From Aphrocallistes beatrix (Eukaryota; Porifera; Hexactinellida; Sceptrulophora; Aphrocallistidae), in NCBI GenBank assembly GCA_963281255.1, contig OY725499.1:2685148-2749147 (forward strand): a stretch of DNA of 64,000 bases. The letters are read 5' to 3'. Positions 47,684-60,589 of this stretch are shown in pieces. The position numbers and the translations under genes were made by a program. A model generated the notes under the pieces. That model searched no databases and was not told the DNA's origin. It was given only the letters and a program-made list of their open reading frames with translations. The first letter of the stretch is position 1, and each line of letters opens with the position of its first letter.

Positions 47684-49388
47684 TATACATTATGTATCGT
47701 GTACTATCGAATATGCGACCTCTTGTAGGCTAACATCACTAGACATAGGGTTTTTTCTTGCACACATGCAGATTTATCACCATAAAAGAGATAAAGATGA
47801 ACAATATGAATTGAAAGAGTTGCACAATACGTATGATGTCAGAGCATTGTGCAATTTCTCTGCCATAGTTTAGTCTTTCCAATGACCATGTTATGAAATA
47901 TATGCAGTGGAGACCTTAGAACGCGGGTCAAAGAGGCCAAATCTGAGTTAATATGCGAATTAGTGGTACTAACCATATCACCAATTCCATGAGTCAAATG
48001 ATAGGTAACCTCTTTTCAACATATCCCACTTTTGTGAACGATCTTATTTTGGCATAAAATGTGTGATGCTTCACTATTAAGAGCGACATTGATACGTTCT
48101 CAGAAGGAATCATGAATGCGTGCAATTATGGGTGCAAGTATTGACGTTATTCTCACAAAATTGTTTGATGGATCGTGGGAAGCAGTTACTATTTTTGTTT
48201 CAAATGTTTTTTGCAATTTACTATGTTTCGGAATTGTAATAGTGATAATTTCAACTCGTAATTGGAAGGCATTGCACAGTGAGTTAATGAAAATGCACAA
48301 ACCAAAGGTTTGGAGGAAGTATTTATTGTGAAAAAAATTCGGATATGTTCCCAGAATGTTATAAATCTAAATTGTGTATAGGTGTATATTTGAAGCTAAA
48401 ATGTGTAAATGCGTATCTAGCATAAATGTGCTATAACCGATGCATGCAAAGTTTTATTTCCTGCGTTTTATATTCTCGTGCATTAGTAATCTAAATGTTT
48501 AGAGATGGCATCTACTTCACCTGTTTAAATTGCTATTTTGTGTACTTCAACTAATGTTTATCGATATTGAGGGAGATTTTCATCAATTAATCATTATTTT
48601 CTCGTTTTTCTCTACACGATTTTAGCTTTAGAATCATTTTTTTTTGCATGTCCATCAAATATTACAAATATCATGATGTGAGTAATACATTGTATCTAGA
48701 CAATGAATTTGGTAGCTAAGCAAATTTGAACCATCTTTAAATATTAATGTTTTTTAACCTTTTGAAGCTTTTGATTTAAAACTTCACTTTCACCTGTGTA
48801 AGTTTTAGACAATTGAAAAATTCATGTAATTCCTCTAATCTGCAACCGGGCCAATCATTGATTTTTACATACAGCTGCAGGTTGTCATAACACATCTAAT
48901 CTTATAACACATCTAATCAAGTAATCTGTGAGAATATTATAGTTCACATGATAATTACTACTATTTATTCATTGCATTCAATTTGCTTACAGACTTGCTA
49001 AATTCTTTAATGTGTAATTCGTCATTGGATATTTCGACAGCACACGATCTTAATATTTCAGCATAGCAATGATAGCATTAATAATATTATTATGGTTTAG
49101 TCTAGCTTTTCTCTGATATACACCTGACACGTCCCTCAAACTATTTATTTTGAGCGCCTAGGATATATTACGGCATAGGAGTTTTGAAGATACGTATTTC
49201 ACGCGCCCAGACGAAACCCTGCATATCATTATGTATCATCCAGGACAAGCTATCATTACTTCTTGCACAGATTAGTCTTACAACTAGTTAGAGTTCAATT
49301 TTGAATCAATACGTATGTTTAATTCGAATGCTTAGGTTACGAATTTGGATCGATTTGCAGTTGTTCATACAGTTGAATACATATTCTA
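47684..49388. other. Intergenic AT-rich stretch
   Basis: No supported gene or mobile element. Frames of 60-90 codons lack splice support or protein-like composition. Confidence 0.4.
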
Positions 49389-50106
49389 CAGGGTGGCTCA
49401 TAAGTTCTGTGACAAGCTTGATTACGTATAAAATTTCTCAAACAATCTTAGTTATTCTGGTCTTTTTAGATTGTAATTCGAATATTTTCAATGATTTTAA
49501 AAGATTTCTCGAGTCTAAGACCTGGAACTGTGTTTTGTATGGTGAGTTTTGTGGAGAAATAATGTGTCCTGGCACGCAGCGAAAATCAAGAATCAGGCCC
49601 CACTGTTTTTCAAATAATCTTTCTAGAGTCTTCAAATTCTAGGAAAAATTAGCTCTTACATTTTCCTCGAAGACTCTAAATTAGTAGAAATATAGAATCT
49701 TTAGATCAATACATATTGAGAAGCATTTTGGGTGATTTTGCAAAATGTACCTAATTTGAACTAATAACTCTCTCTCCTTTCGGATACCGAATTCAATGGA
49801 TTTGTGAAATACTTCCATGGTATATGAAAGGTATCTGGTGCTAAATCGTCATGGAACATCGATTATGAAGACATTTTTTACAGAAGCATAGGCCCTGATT
49901 CTTGATTTTTGCTGCGTGCCAGGACACATTATTTCTCCACAAAACTTACCATACAAAACACAGTTCCAGGTCTTAGACTCGAAAGATCTTTTAAAATCAT
50001 TGAAAATATTCGAATTACAATCTCTAAAGACCAGAATAACTAAGATTGTTTGAGTATAAGAAATTTTATACCTAATCAAGCTTGTCACAGAACTTATGAG
50101 CCACTG
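49389..50106. mobile_element. mariner-type element with about 220-bp terminal inverted repeats
   Basis: 718 bp between TA duplications. Ends are CAGGGTGGCTCATAAGTTCT and AGAACTTATGAGCCACTG. The inverted repeat continues for over 200 bp on each side (GACAAGCTTGATTA, AGACCTGGAACTGTG, GTGTCCTGGCACGCAGC) with few mismatches. The unique centre is about 270 bp. Short frames in both arms are mirror images and not genes. Confidence 0.88.
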
Positions 50107-51522
50107 TACAATTATTAGGAAATTTGTCATGTATTATTGAACTGCAATCAAAAATGTGTTCCATAATTGAGATAGTTGATCCATTCCTTTAGATAGTGAG
50201 ATTTGTCCTCGTGTCAGTTACTTGCTGTCTTACCGCAAACCGTTACACTGACAGTCATTTAAGAGAATGATAGTAGCACCAAAATATATTGAATTAGAAC
50301 AACTAATAATTGGATCACCTGAATTAATGAGAAATTAACTGATCACGAATATTTTATAACATTAATTAATAAACTGTAAGAGTTCAGGTGTTCGATACTC
50401 AGGGCCTGTGTTAGCATAAATTCCGAGACAGAGTTAAGCTGGTAATTATGGACATTTGTGGACAAAAATATATTTTGTATCGGTCCATCAAACAACGAGA
50501 CTACGCTAGCGATATTCAGAATCCACCTCGAATGCACAATTCAGTCACCGAACTACCGACCGCGAAGTGCAAGGATTTGCTGAGACGAATCCTGTAACCG
50601 ACCAAAAAATATAAATTACAACCTGAGTATATCACGATGTATCGCAATATACATATGTCTACTTTGATGAGTACTATCTAACATAGCTATATATGTACAT
50701 AATATGCTACTGTTGCCTCCTCGGCACCATCTGTATTGCCTACGTCTTATTTCTGCTCTGATACTTACTTTTTGATATCATCATTATCATGAACTCCCTT
50801 CATAAGTCTATAATATCGCCTGCAGTATTCATAATCGTGTGCACGAGTTCATTCTAATGGTATTACTTAAGTCGTCAGTACGACATTTATGTTTCGATAT
50901 TAGGTAACTATTTTGCTTCCGTATGTCAAGACTTTGATTCTGGTAAATAATTACTTGTAAAGCAATTACTATCAAACAATCAATTCCTAATTAGAGCTGT
51001 AAACGATAGTGTTGCATTTCTTGTGGATTAAAGATTAAGATGTCGGTGAACTTGAGTTGAACCTTCAGTTGCAGGGAAAAGCTGAAGATTAATTTATAAT
51101 TTGTTATATAACAATATTTGTACATTTGACCGGGATTGGATTCTTCGGCTGTTGCAATTGAAGAGTGACAACTTTTTCATTTTGCATTTTCCAGCACTCA
51201 CTAAAAACCAAACGTGGAACGGCTGAAAAGTACATAGATTTTGTTTGTGATTTGCAAAGGGAATTTATTCACGCATCTTGCTCCTACTAAGTAAGTACAT
51301 TCACATTGTTCGATGTTTCATTGGTTACAAATGTAAACGAAGAGGATGCTCCTCTCACATCGAGTTGTACTGCTCTCAAAATTATTTCGAATTCAAAATT
51401 GGAAGAATTACAAGCACCCTACTTTATCAGAAGTTACATTACAATGGTACAACCTTATTATGCACATACAAATATTATCAATAATTAACACATTATTATT
51501 ACTGAGTTAATTTGAATCTTGT
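50107..51522. other. Intergenic AT-rich stretch
   Basis: No gene or repeat with clear boundaries was recognised. Confidence 0.4.
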
Positions 51523-52035
51523 TCAGTTATTCCGGGTAGGTTGCTTAACGAAATACTCCAGCATTTTATTGCCTTGTTTCAGAACTTTGCTATGACGTAA
51601 TTCTGTCTCATATTCCATGACTTCAATTTCGGAATGCATTTGTTTGATCTGTCTCACCCATGTCCACATGATCTCTTCACTCCCAGCACTGAAGAAGTAC
51701 GTGTGCTTCGGTAGAACGATGTTGAATATGTTTCCTCGCTTGTTACTCCCCATTCCAACATCTATGCGCAGCACATCTTCAAGTTTGAGAGTCGCTTGCG
51801 GCTTTTTGTTTTTGTAGCTTGAGTAGTATTCCAGGGTTTTATCGCCTCTCAGGATGATGTAGCGATTGCGCCATCTATTTAGCATGCTTGTCTTGTTGTT
51901 GGGAGGTGATTTGATGAGAAATCCTGACATGTAGACTTGGGGAGTAGTCTTATAGTGGCATTTAGTACAGTGGACTCGAGATCCATGTCTTGTTAGGCAA
52001 CTCTCTTCTTCCTTGTTAAGTATTACTTGGTTCAT
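51523..52035 (-). CDS. Small PH-domain protein, paralogue 1
   Basis: 170 residues, intronless, starting MNQVILNKEEESCLTRHG. A CTKCHYKT segment precedes a pleckstrin-homology domain of about 100 residues. The domain begins YMSGFLIKSPP and RNRYIILRGDKTLEYYSSYK, continues FNIVLPKHTYFFSAGSEEIM and ends with the invariant tryptophan of the C-terminal helix in WTWVRQIK. PH domains usually bind phosphoinositides or act as docking modules. The start ATG is shared with paralogue 2 at 60707-61237, which is about 75% identical by eye. Upstream DNA (TCAAAAGAAGGA before the ATG and TGATTCGATTC at about 52111) is also shared, so the duplication included the promoter region. A TATATATA lies about 65 bp upstream. 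The wider function is unknown. Confidence 0.82.
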   Translation of the reverse strand: MNQVILNKEEESCLTRHGSRVHCTKCHYKTTPQVYMSGFLIKSPPNNKTSMLNRWRNRYIILRGDKTLEYYSSYKNKKPQATLKLEDVLRIDVGMGSNKRGNIFNIVLPKHTYFFSAGSEEIMWTWVRQIKQMHSEIEVMEYETELRHSKVLKQGNKMLEYFVKQPTRNN

Positions 52036-52268
52036 TATTCCTTCTTTTGATTGTTATTGAATTTTTCTCTATTCAGTATATATTATGCTCTGAAATTTCT
52101 ATATATATACTGATTCGATTCATGACCTTCCTGTGCAAAGTTATGCAATACTAAGTGTGTCAGCTTAATTGTTGCACTCTGCTAGATATGGAGTGCACTA
52201 TAGTACTTTTGGTATTTGAGTCTTGTTTCAATTAAATCATTTACTGTTACATTTTCATTGAATTAGAA

Positions 52269-52687
52269 CAGGGGCCTTTAACCTTTTCTACTGAGAGCTG
52301 AATGTTAGTTGCCTATTAACTTGACAAGCTGCATTGAAATTTTAGGATCAAGTCTTCTATATTTTCATATCGCACTGTACGAATTATAAATGTGTAATTA
52401 CAATATTTAATATCCAAACATGAAATAGTATACCTATTGTCAAATACTTCTGATTTATACTTTTGTTTATATTTGGATATTGAGAAGACATAAATTAATT
52501 CCTGAAGGCAACGAAAGTCTTCTATACAATTTAAACACTACTAGGTTTCCAGAATAGGGACAATGAAGTGTACTTAAGTGTATTCGCAATATATGGATAC
52601 TTTGGATACTTTTATGATAAATTTCAAAATCAACAAAATAAATGACTCATAAAAATTGTCCTGCGAGCCGAAGGCTGAAAACCGCTG
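52269..52687. mobile_element. hAT MITE
   Basis: Ends CAGGGGCCTTTAACCTTTT and AAGGCTGAAAACCGCTG. The flanking 8-bp duplication AATTAGAA / AATTAGAC has one mismatch. 419 bp, no coding sequence. Same end type as the shorter element at 52959. Confidence 0.72.
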
Positions 52688-52958
52688 AATTAGACTGATC
52701 GAATATCTTCCATACCCTTGCAACTCCAATATGATATATATGATATACGAAGGTGCTAAGTTTGTTCGAGTATTTTTGCTTAGATAGATTCTTTTATTTT
52801 TCAGGTTACTATTTAAATACCAATTTGGTTGTGGTAGCCAAGTTTGCCAATCACATTGCAAAGTTTCAACTTTTTTTATATTTTTGTATTAATATTGCAG
52901 TGTATTATGTATGTTTACAACTTAACAATTGAATATTAAAGTTATTAAGGTCCTAGAC

Positions 52959-53082
52959 CAGCGGTTTTCAACCTTTTTTGGCTGTGGACCTCTATATCAA
53001 TTTTCTTATATTCTGTAGACCCCTTCTTATTAACCGTAATACTAAATTTTGAATCCTATAGACCCCAGGTTGGGAACCACTG
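52959..53082. mobile_element. Short hAT MITE
   Basis: 124 bp with ends CAGCGGTTTTCAACC and GGTTGGGAACCACTG. A perfect 8-bp duplication TCCTAGAC lies at 52951-52958 and 53083-53090. The internal TAGACCCC motif occurs twice. Confidence 0.92.
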
Positions 53083-53090
53083 TCCTAGAC

Positions 53091-54067
53091 CATACACTGA
53101 ACTAATGCATAGTTGGTATGTTGTCTGTGACGCATGAGGTGACTGTATTCTACCGAGACAAAATTATATGGAATCTCAATGATTTCAGCTTTGCATTGTA
53201 TAAATACATCGTAGGCTAATTGATTTCCTGTATGCTCATTCATAAAGTTTTTACTCTGTGTTTTTTGCTCTGTAATTAAAACCTACATTGACCATCAGAC
53301 AGTTTCACCATTGAGTTCACACTATCCGTAACCTTTAACATAATGGTTCCACTTTCATTAAACACAGAAATAACAATCTATCTTGTCACTGAAATCACAT
53401 GTCCAATTCTTTTATCTTATAAATGTGACTAGTACATTTTTCTAGCAACTCTTATCATGTAATATTTAGACTAGTAGGACTTTGGTGCTATTTTATTTCC
53501 ACTGATTATATGGCAAATAATGTGTGGATTTCAAAATTTGGTTTTGACATTTCTGGCCATTTCACCTATTTTCATGTTATTTTTAGAGCATGTGTCACTA
53601 TCAGGATATTCTCCTTCTAATTATCTACAAATGGAAAAGTGGTTTCAAGTGGGAAATTCAAGAATTAAATATGTGAACCAACAGTGTTTTCTTTATTATT
53701 GTGATTATCAAGGAGGACTATCACAGTACAACTTAGTGCATTTCTTTCAGATTCTTGACCATTGTAAATGCAATGAAGTTGTGTAACCCAAATGGATAAT
53801 ACCAAAGAACCCATAATTCCTCCAGGAGTGCGGAATCCGTATATAAATTGATGCAAACAGATATATAGATACGTATATAGAAGTGAAGTAAACTGTAACT
53901 AGAGACTTACCCTGTTTCTATTATCGCCTAGCCATTGCTCTTTAAGTAGTGTAATCTGGCACTCACGCTTGAAAGAACTTTAATGAGTGAGGCCTTGGCA
54001 AGGATTATATCTAAAAGTAGAGAGACACATGCCATTTTCTTACTCCTGGATAGCCTAGAAATATTAG
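53091..54067. other. Intergenic stretch, no supported gene
   Basis: An 88-codon frame at 53520-53786 has no recognisable domain or neighbouring splice structure. Nothing else was seen. Confidence 0.4.
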
Positions 54068-54202
54068 CAGTTGACTCCTCTTAATTGGGACACATTCGTT
54101 CCCCGATTAAGCGAATTTCCAATTAGCCAATGTAATGTTGTATTAGTTCTAGTATGAGAACTATTCCGTTCCTGCAGATTTTCCCAATTAAGCGGACTCA
54201 AG
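54068..54202. mobile_element. pogo/Tigger-type MITE 3 (decayed)
   Basis: Left end CAGTTGACTCCTCTTAATTG. Right side CCCAATTAAGCGGACTCAAG has decayed. Internal CCCGATTAAGCG and the AACTATTCCGTTCCTG segment match the element at 30245 closely. Confidence 0.65.
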
Positions 54203-55163
54203 AATTATTACTTTACTTGAATTCAATATGTTGTTGATCATTCTAACCACACTCCATTGATTGAAAACCCTATCACCGATATCTCGCCTATTCATTTTTA
54301 ATAGAACAAATTTAATCCAACAAACACTCGATTATGCCAAAGTGGATAATGTCATTGTTAGATTCCCATTCGCCTCTTTTGTTTTAATTTGATGTCAATT
54401 GCAGTTTTCTGAAAACCGTATTAGGGTTCCCTTCATTATAAGCTGTTTGTGAGCTCTGGAATGTGAGTAATCTTCTCAACTTCTAGCTAATTGGAAATCA
54501 CTTCGATCTCAGACTCATTAGTGAAACAAATTTATTTTTCTTATTAATTAATTAATAGAGTTAATATTTAATTTGTCAATGTAATATCCTCTGGGATGCA
54601 AGGATATTTGTCTGTAGAGTTTATTTTAGGATCAATACCCCCAATGAAGTACTTCTGCTATTCATTACTTAGAGTAATTGTTTTATAAGAGAATACAGAC
54701 CTTCCGTTCGGCAAGTAACTTGGGTTATTAAGTTCATTGAAAGATTCTTCCAACTGAGAATATCAGTTTATCAAGTAGAAAATCTTGATAATCCCACTAC
54801 TATTCAGTGATATGTGGTATTTCCTTTTGCATTGCACATTATCTCCAAATCTATTTTTGCACTTCAGTCAAATATCATCATCTGATATTTTGGCCCATAG
54901 TAACTAATCAAAGGAATCAATTACGTGTACTTACAAATTAAACAGCTGAAAGTTTTATATAGAGAGGCAATTAAGTCTACTCCATAACCAGACCAGTCAA
55001 TGATTTTGCATCATACGGCTGATCTAACATATGTTCTTATAAACCAGCTTTATTGCTTCCTTTTGAATACAGTGGAATGTTGATTTTCTTCTGGAGCTGA
55101 GCTATCGATCGATCACTTTTTTTAACACTTAGATTTAATAGATATGACATGCAATTCATACTA
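54203..55163. other. Intergenic AT-rich stretch
   Basis: No gene or repeat recognised. Confidence 0.4.
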
Positions 55164-55479
55164 CAGTACACCCTCGCTAATCCAAACAGCTCTGTTCCAA
55201 TGATCGAAAAAATCGTTCGGATTAATGAATTTGTTCCGATTAGTGAAATAACACTAATTCAATATGGCATTAATTATAATAAATTTGTATTGTTAGAATA
55301 TTAAGGATATTATTTTGCCTTGATTGCTTAGTTCACGAGGTTTCTCAATTTTATTGATAGATTTAAGTTTATAAAAGTTTATTCAAGGCATAGAGGCGAA
55401 TAATAATATATTTTGGGTGTTCGGATTTTAAGAATGAAGTGTTCGGATTGGCGAGGTTCGGACTATCGAGGGTGTACTG
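55164..55479. mobile_element. pogo/Tigger-type MITE 4
   Basis: 316 bp between TA duplications, ends CAGTACACCCTCGCTAATCC and GACTATCGAGGGTGTACTG. Internal GTTCGGATTA motifs near both ends. A different subfamily from the CGCTTAAT type. Confidence 0.88.
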
Positions 55480-55889
55480 TATTAGATATTTCCAGAGTAA
55501 TCAGAAAATTATTTTGTTCTAATCTATCATTTTGTAATACGAAGAAGCAGATGCACTTTTTACTACAGTTTGTAATTTATGCTTTATTACTACAAAACCA
55601 CATAATCTACTCATATAAACATAATTCTTTTGTGATCCACAGCTAGATTCTGCTGTCAAATTTACTATTTCGTTTTTTTTTTGTATTCATGATATATGAA
55701 AACTTTGGTATTATTCAATGCCAAGTATGAATTACTCATTGGCTACTGTTTCTTTGCTGGGAAGGCAATTGTCCCCCTTCCTCCCGATTTTTTGCCCCTC
55801 TAGGATATTTTCCATATGGAAATATATTATTGTTTAATTAGTGTGATGAATAGTTTTGAGAAAGTGATTTTTTATACGATAAAATTCGC

Positions 55890-56070
55890 CTTGGTTTTCT
55901 GTTCTATATTTCAATAATCTCATTCAAGTCTTCGTCCGATAGTTCTTCTGGATATTCAATAGCAATCTTCATCAGTAATGACAGACTGCCCTCATATAGT
56001 CGATTTATGAGACTTGAGTTAATCATTTTCATTTGTGAGAAACTTCGTTCCATTAGGCAGCACCTACATG
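55890..56070 (-). pseudogene. hAT transposase C-terminal fragment
   Basis: Minus-strand translation from about 56065 reads CLMERSFSQMKMINSSLINR, then LSLLMKIAIEYPEELSDEDL. This 'ERSFSxMKxI...LSxLMxIAIE' pattern is the hAT dimerisation-domain C-terminus of ZMYM1/ZNF862-like transposases. The rest is decayed. Flanking C-rich pieces (55770-55800 and 56530-56580) may belong to the same dead element. Confidence 0.55.
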
Positions 56071-56079
56071 AATTGATAG

Positions 56080-57823
56080 GTAGATGTCCGCCATGATTTT
56101 GAAATAGGAAACATGTGTATAAGTATGGTGTTTGTAGTTAGCCTTAGTTGTGCCTTCATGTCCTCTTTAGGCTGTTCAAGAGATGATCTCCGGAATGTTT
56201 TCCATTCAGTAATATCAGCTGAAATAAAGCTCTTTTATCAAGTCTTTTCCTCGCAATGATTTTGCTGGAAGATGTTTATAGTGGTGCAGGATGGTATCAA
56301 TATGATTTCCCCATAAATAGAGAGTTCTGGTCATCGCAAAGGTGGCAATTTACTAAAATATAAAAATGCTGAATGATGACACCGCGTCTTGTTTTGTAAA
56401 TCGGCTCATAATGTTGTTCTTAAAGTCATTAATTAATAAATGGTTTATCCACTATATATCCTGGAAGGAGTCAATTGTATCTTAATTAATAGACTTCCTA
56501 GTTCATCTGTAAGCGCATCTGCATATCCCCGGTCTCCAAGGCCCCCTTTGTACTTGAAATCTTTCAATTTGCCCCCCCCCTTCCAAACAATCCTAGAAAA
56601 TCCCTGCAAATACTGTTAAAGAGGAGATATTTTTGGATATATGTACTATCGATTATGCAGTTAATGTGTAGAGAGACTCTATATTTGATTTTAATTCGTT
56701 AATTATGCATTCAAAATTACTCTCGACTTTCAACTAAATCCTTCAGTTCCAAGTTGTCAAAATGCTCACTTTAACAGTTTAAAAAAAATAAATTTCGTTG
56801 TCAGTCGATTACATTTGTTCCCGTACCCTGTGTATCAATGAGAAAGCTGAATAAGGCCGAATTGTCAATACAGAATAAGACCAATTACTACCCAAACTGG
56901 AATAAGGCTAATGATGAATTTGGATCTAGAAGAAGAATGGAGTTTATGTTGTGAAATAAAGAATAGGGGTCGGTTGGAGGCATTTTTTGGTTTGTTAGGA
57001 ACCAAGGGAGATTCTAGGAGGTTTGGTGCGTAATATTTTACAAATTCACCTGTTACGGAATTTTTAAGCAAGACTTATATATACGTGTATGTATATATCT
57101 AACTTGTTAGTCACTTCTTTCTTCCAAAATTACATTTTATTCGACTTTTCCAGGTTTGACCATTCGGCCTTAGTTCAGATTTATAAATATTCCGTTCTCA
57201 TTTTCGACCTTCCAGTTTGAAAATTCAGCCTTATTCTTTCAATCCGTACCCATCCAAATGCTCCTAGTAATCCCAAATGAATTGCAGATATATACTTGCC
57301 AGTATGTAATTCCTGCTCTGTGCAGCGCTAGCTAGGAAGATTCCGAAAACCCCCAAATTATTCCAATTTGGCTGGGCCAAGTAAGAATATTCAATTGACG
57401 CTGAATATGATCATATGATGAGTAATATAAATTTTCAAAGATCATATGATGAGCCATTTTCAATACTGTTACTCATTACACGCGAGTTTAATTTAGTGCT
57501 CTTTTGAAATTTTGCATAAATCAATAGTTTACGTTTCTATCTAAACTAACCTACGTAAATCATCTCTTTGCTTTCACTGCTGATTCTCAGCAATTGGTTA
57601 CATCGCGGAGAGATGCTATACTTTAATCAAAAGTAGAACGATCTAGTCTGGTAACCTATAATCACGTGTCCAAATAGTGGTGTTTATAATATTAAATTAG
57701 AGGTTAAATAGTTGTTGGAAGCAGTGACAACCATGTTTTTCTTGTACTATACTTTATGTTTTTAGGACTGGCGGATATTTTATAGATTTTATTGTGTTAT
57801 GAATCAAACTGTGAGTAATTTTC
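56080..57823. other. Intergenic stretch with decayed sequence
   Basis: No intact gene. Part may be the rest of the hAT remnant next to it. A poly-C run lies at about 56572-56580. Confidence 0.35.
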
Positions 57824-58219
57824 AGGCTTGCCGTGGATATGGATATCCATGGAGATCTCCATGGATGGATAACGACGTTTTGGTCACATCCATGGATATT
57901 GTGGATATCCATTTCAAAGTTATTTGAAAAATATTTCATTTAATGAGGGTTTTTCTACGATAATTAGCAACATAATACTATTTCTTTTCATGTAATCTTT
58001 GAAGACTTATACTAACTGAGTAATCATAACAATGTCATATAGTCCTTTATATACGTAGATATATATACGTATATATTGTTATTATTGACAATAAACATTA
58101 CCAATTTTATCGATGCAATTCCAAGAAATAAATCGCGGTATTATGAATGGAAGACTCCCAGGCTTGCCGTGGATATGGATATGGATATGGATGGGATTTT
58201 TTATCTCCACGGCAAGCCG
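57824..58219. mobile_element. hAT-like MITE with GGCTTGCCGTGG ends
   Basis: The left end CAGGCTTGCCGTGGATATGG and the right end ATCTCCACGGCAAGCC are inverted. Flanks GTAATTTT and GTAATTTG match at 7 of 8 positions. The end motif occurs a second time internally at about 58162, so the right half may be a nested or duplicated end. ATGGATATCC motifs fill both ends. Confidence 0.6.
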
Positions 58220-58560
58220 TAATTTGAAAACAAGTTTTAGTGCCGCTCTGAATTTTACCAAATTTCATATGTACTAAGATCCCTTAATAATAATGGTGTT
58301 GATGTGCATTATCTATTTCTTTGCGAAATTCCATCACTTCCTGCGCGGTTTTTACTGTAATTACGTATATGCATTCCTTTTTACTTCGACATTGTTTATA
58401 TTTTACATTTCTATAGACGATTTCGCAAAACTTCTGTTACGTTATTCCTAAACTTTCAACATACTTTGTACCTTCATCCCGTATTCATCCTATTCCTGAA
58501 ATTGTATAATACGTACAATTGAACTTGTAACCTCAATAATATCACTTTAGACACACTACT

Positions 58561-59292
58561 ACTTAGATGCTTTCATTAGTCACTGAGCCGTTATCTGTAT
58601 TCAGAAATTAGTGGAAATATAATATTTTCGATTTGTCCATTGCATAGCTCAGAGGATCAGCTTTCGATTTGCATATAGAGTTGCTGCGATAGGACAATTA
58701 TTGTGATTGCTACATTCGATTTATATACTACATGGTTTAGGTGACTGTCGAAAAATTGGAGTGTTCCCATTAAAAATGGCTTAAAAATGAATTTGGTGAT
58801 ATTTTTTTGAATTCGTGGAATAAGATCATTATAAGGTCAAATAATTAAGAACATATATGTGATTAAGTAAACGGGAGTGTTCGGTACAATAACCTGTGAT
58901 AAAAAGTAATTGCCACTTATAGTGGATTTTTTTCCAATTTTAGACCCTATGGGACAAAAGTGGTAGTATACCATTTCAAAAACAATTTATTCCCCAGCCT
59001 AAAACCATAATATTATAAATAAATCAATATTTATGTTTTTTATTTGTATAATTTAATGGAAGGATCAGTTTTAATCTAAATTTGCTCAGAAATGTAATAC
59101 AGCCTTAGGGAACTCAAAAATCACGTTCGAAGGCAGTATCCTAAACTGATGCACTTAAATCGGATGTAGGAACTACAATAATTGTCCTATCACAGCAACC
59201 CCTGAGATATACAATGGACAAATCGAAAATATTCTATTTCCACTAACTTCTGAATACAGATAACGGCTCAGTACTAATGAAATGACCTAAGT
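58561..59292. mobile_element. Long-inverted-repeat element, family unknown
   Basis: About 110 bp at 58561-58710 are inverted at 59170-59292 (ACTTAG...CATTAGT...CTGAGCCGTTATCTGTATTC, TTTTCGATTTGTCCATTG, ATAGGACAATTATTG). The left arm has an extra insertion of about 25 bp (GATCAGCTTTCGATTTGC). No clear target duplication and no coding sequence. Confidence 0.7.
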
Positions 59293-59323
59293 TTCTCTTT
59301 TAATGTGTTTGATGAAATACGTA

Positions 59324-59486
59324 CAGTAGAACCTCGTTAATACAACACGGATAATACGAAACTCCGGATAGTACTTTATCCCCTGCGGAGGAAAATACAT
59401 GTAAATCACTTGGGTTAATAAGACTTCCGGATAATACGAACAACTTTGGACCGTCCCCTGATGTTCGTATTAACGAGGTTCTACTT
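59324..59486. mobile_element. pogo/Tigger-type MITE 5
   Basis: 163 bp, ends CAGTAGAACCTCGTTAATAC and GTATTAACGAGGTTCTACT(T). Left flank TA; the right end has decayed from CTACTGTA to CTACTTA. Internal GGATAATACGAA motifs. The end resembles that of the full-length Tigger at 39636. Confidence 0.82.
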
Positions 59487-60589
59487 AATATTTCTAAGAA
59501 CCGTGTTTAGTTCCAATTTAACTGAATTTCTAAATCGTGGATGTTAAATCAATACCTTTTAGAATGTTCAGATTCGTCCTGCGCCATTATATTCACAACC
59601 TCTACTAATTGCTCAAAGTCTTATCTCAAATGATATATGATCCATGAAATTGTTATGGGAACTGGCAGTCAATGCGGATTGTAGTACTTAAATAAATCTA
59701 AATATATAAATTTTCCTAATTGCAGAGTGGAGATTAGAAATGGTCAAATAGAGAGATTGATTGATATTATAACATTCGAAGAGAAAACAGTTTCCACAGA
59801 CAATTATCAAATATTAGTTTTTGAGATATCATTTTTTACAAATACAGCTTTGTAATAAATAATATGAATATGCCGGGTGAAGTATACCAAAATAACTGAG
59901 CCCTAAAATTTGTTAACCAACCAGTAAGCCTGCGAAACAAAACTTGACTCGCGTTGCGAAGCTTGCAGACACTTAGTTTCCACCACCTTAGTCACTCTTC
60001 AGATTCTCCTTTTTAACATATGCCTATATTCTTCCTCTAATAATAAACAGTGTTGTAGACATACCATTTGTCATAGGCCTTCTTGGATAATATGATATTC
60101 TTTAATTCTGCTGTCTTAAAAGAGATGAAGGATGAACGTTGAAAGTGTCCCTCTAACACACTTAATACAATATTGTAATCAATAAACACGGATTATTTCT
60201 CATAGAGCGCTCCAAGGTACAATATTCGGAATCTACGCTCTTAAAACCCTAGATGTACCTTTCCTTCTGAAACCACGTGATATGATGGCATCTTTTAAGC
60301 TAATGTTTTTAAAATTCTCAACGAGAGCAAAATTGCTCAAGTATACAGACAATCCACGATGTATGAGAAATCGATGAGGTGATTTTAGAATAACTTTGAT
60401 AGATCATAAACTGTGCATAAAATGATCAACTCGTTAAATTAAGATTATATATTTGTAAAATTTTAGCTATTGTACTTATATACGAACTATAAATAATATA
60501 TATATCTAAATATACGTATATTTATTCGTGACATATTTTAACAAGTTTGAAATACTCATACAGACAAACATATACGAAGTTAATATTAA
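59487..60589. other. Intergenic AT-rich stretch
   Basis: No gene. At about 59935-60000 a weak GCGTTGCGAAGCTTGC...CAGACAC...GTC segment resembles the hairpin end of the Helitron-like family and may be a decayed copy. Confidence 0.4.

Noticed and set aside
51180-51245. Possible last exon of the ICE1-like gene after a TTTTCCAG acceptor
   Set aside because: The phase fits, but it would encode only about ten residues after a 3.9-kb intron. There is no independent support.
53520-53786. 88-codon frame as a gene
   Set aside because: No domain, no signal peptide of convincing type, no splice partners and no repeat in the window. Likely chance.
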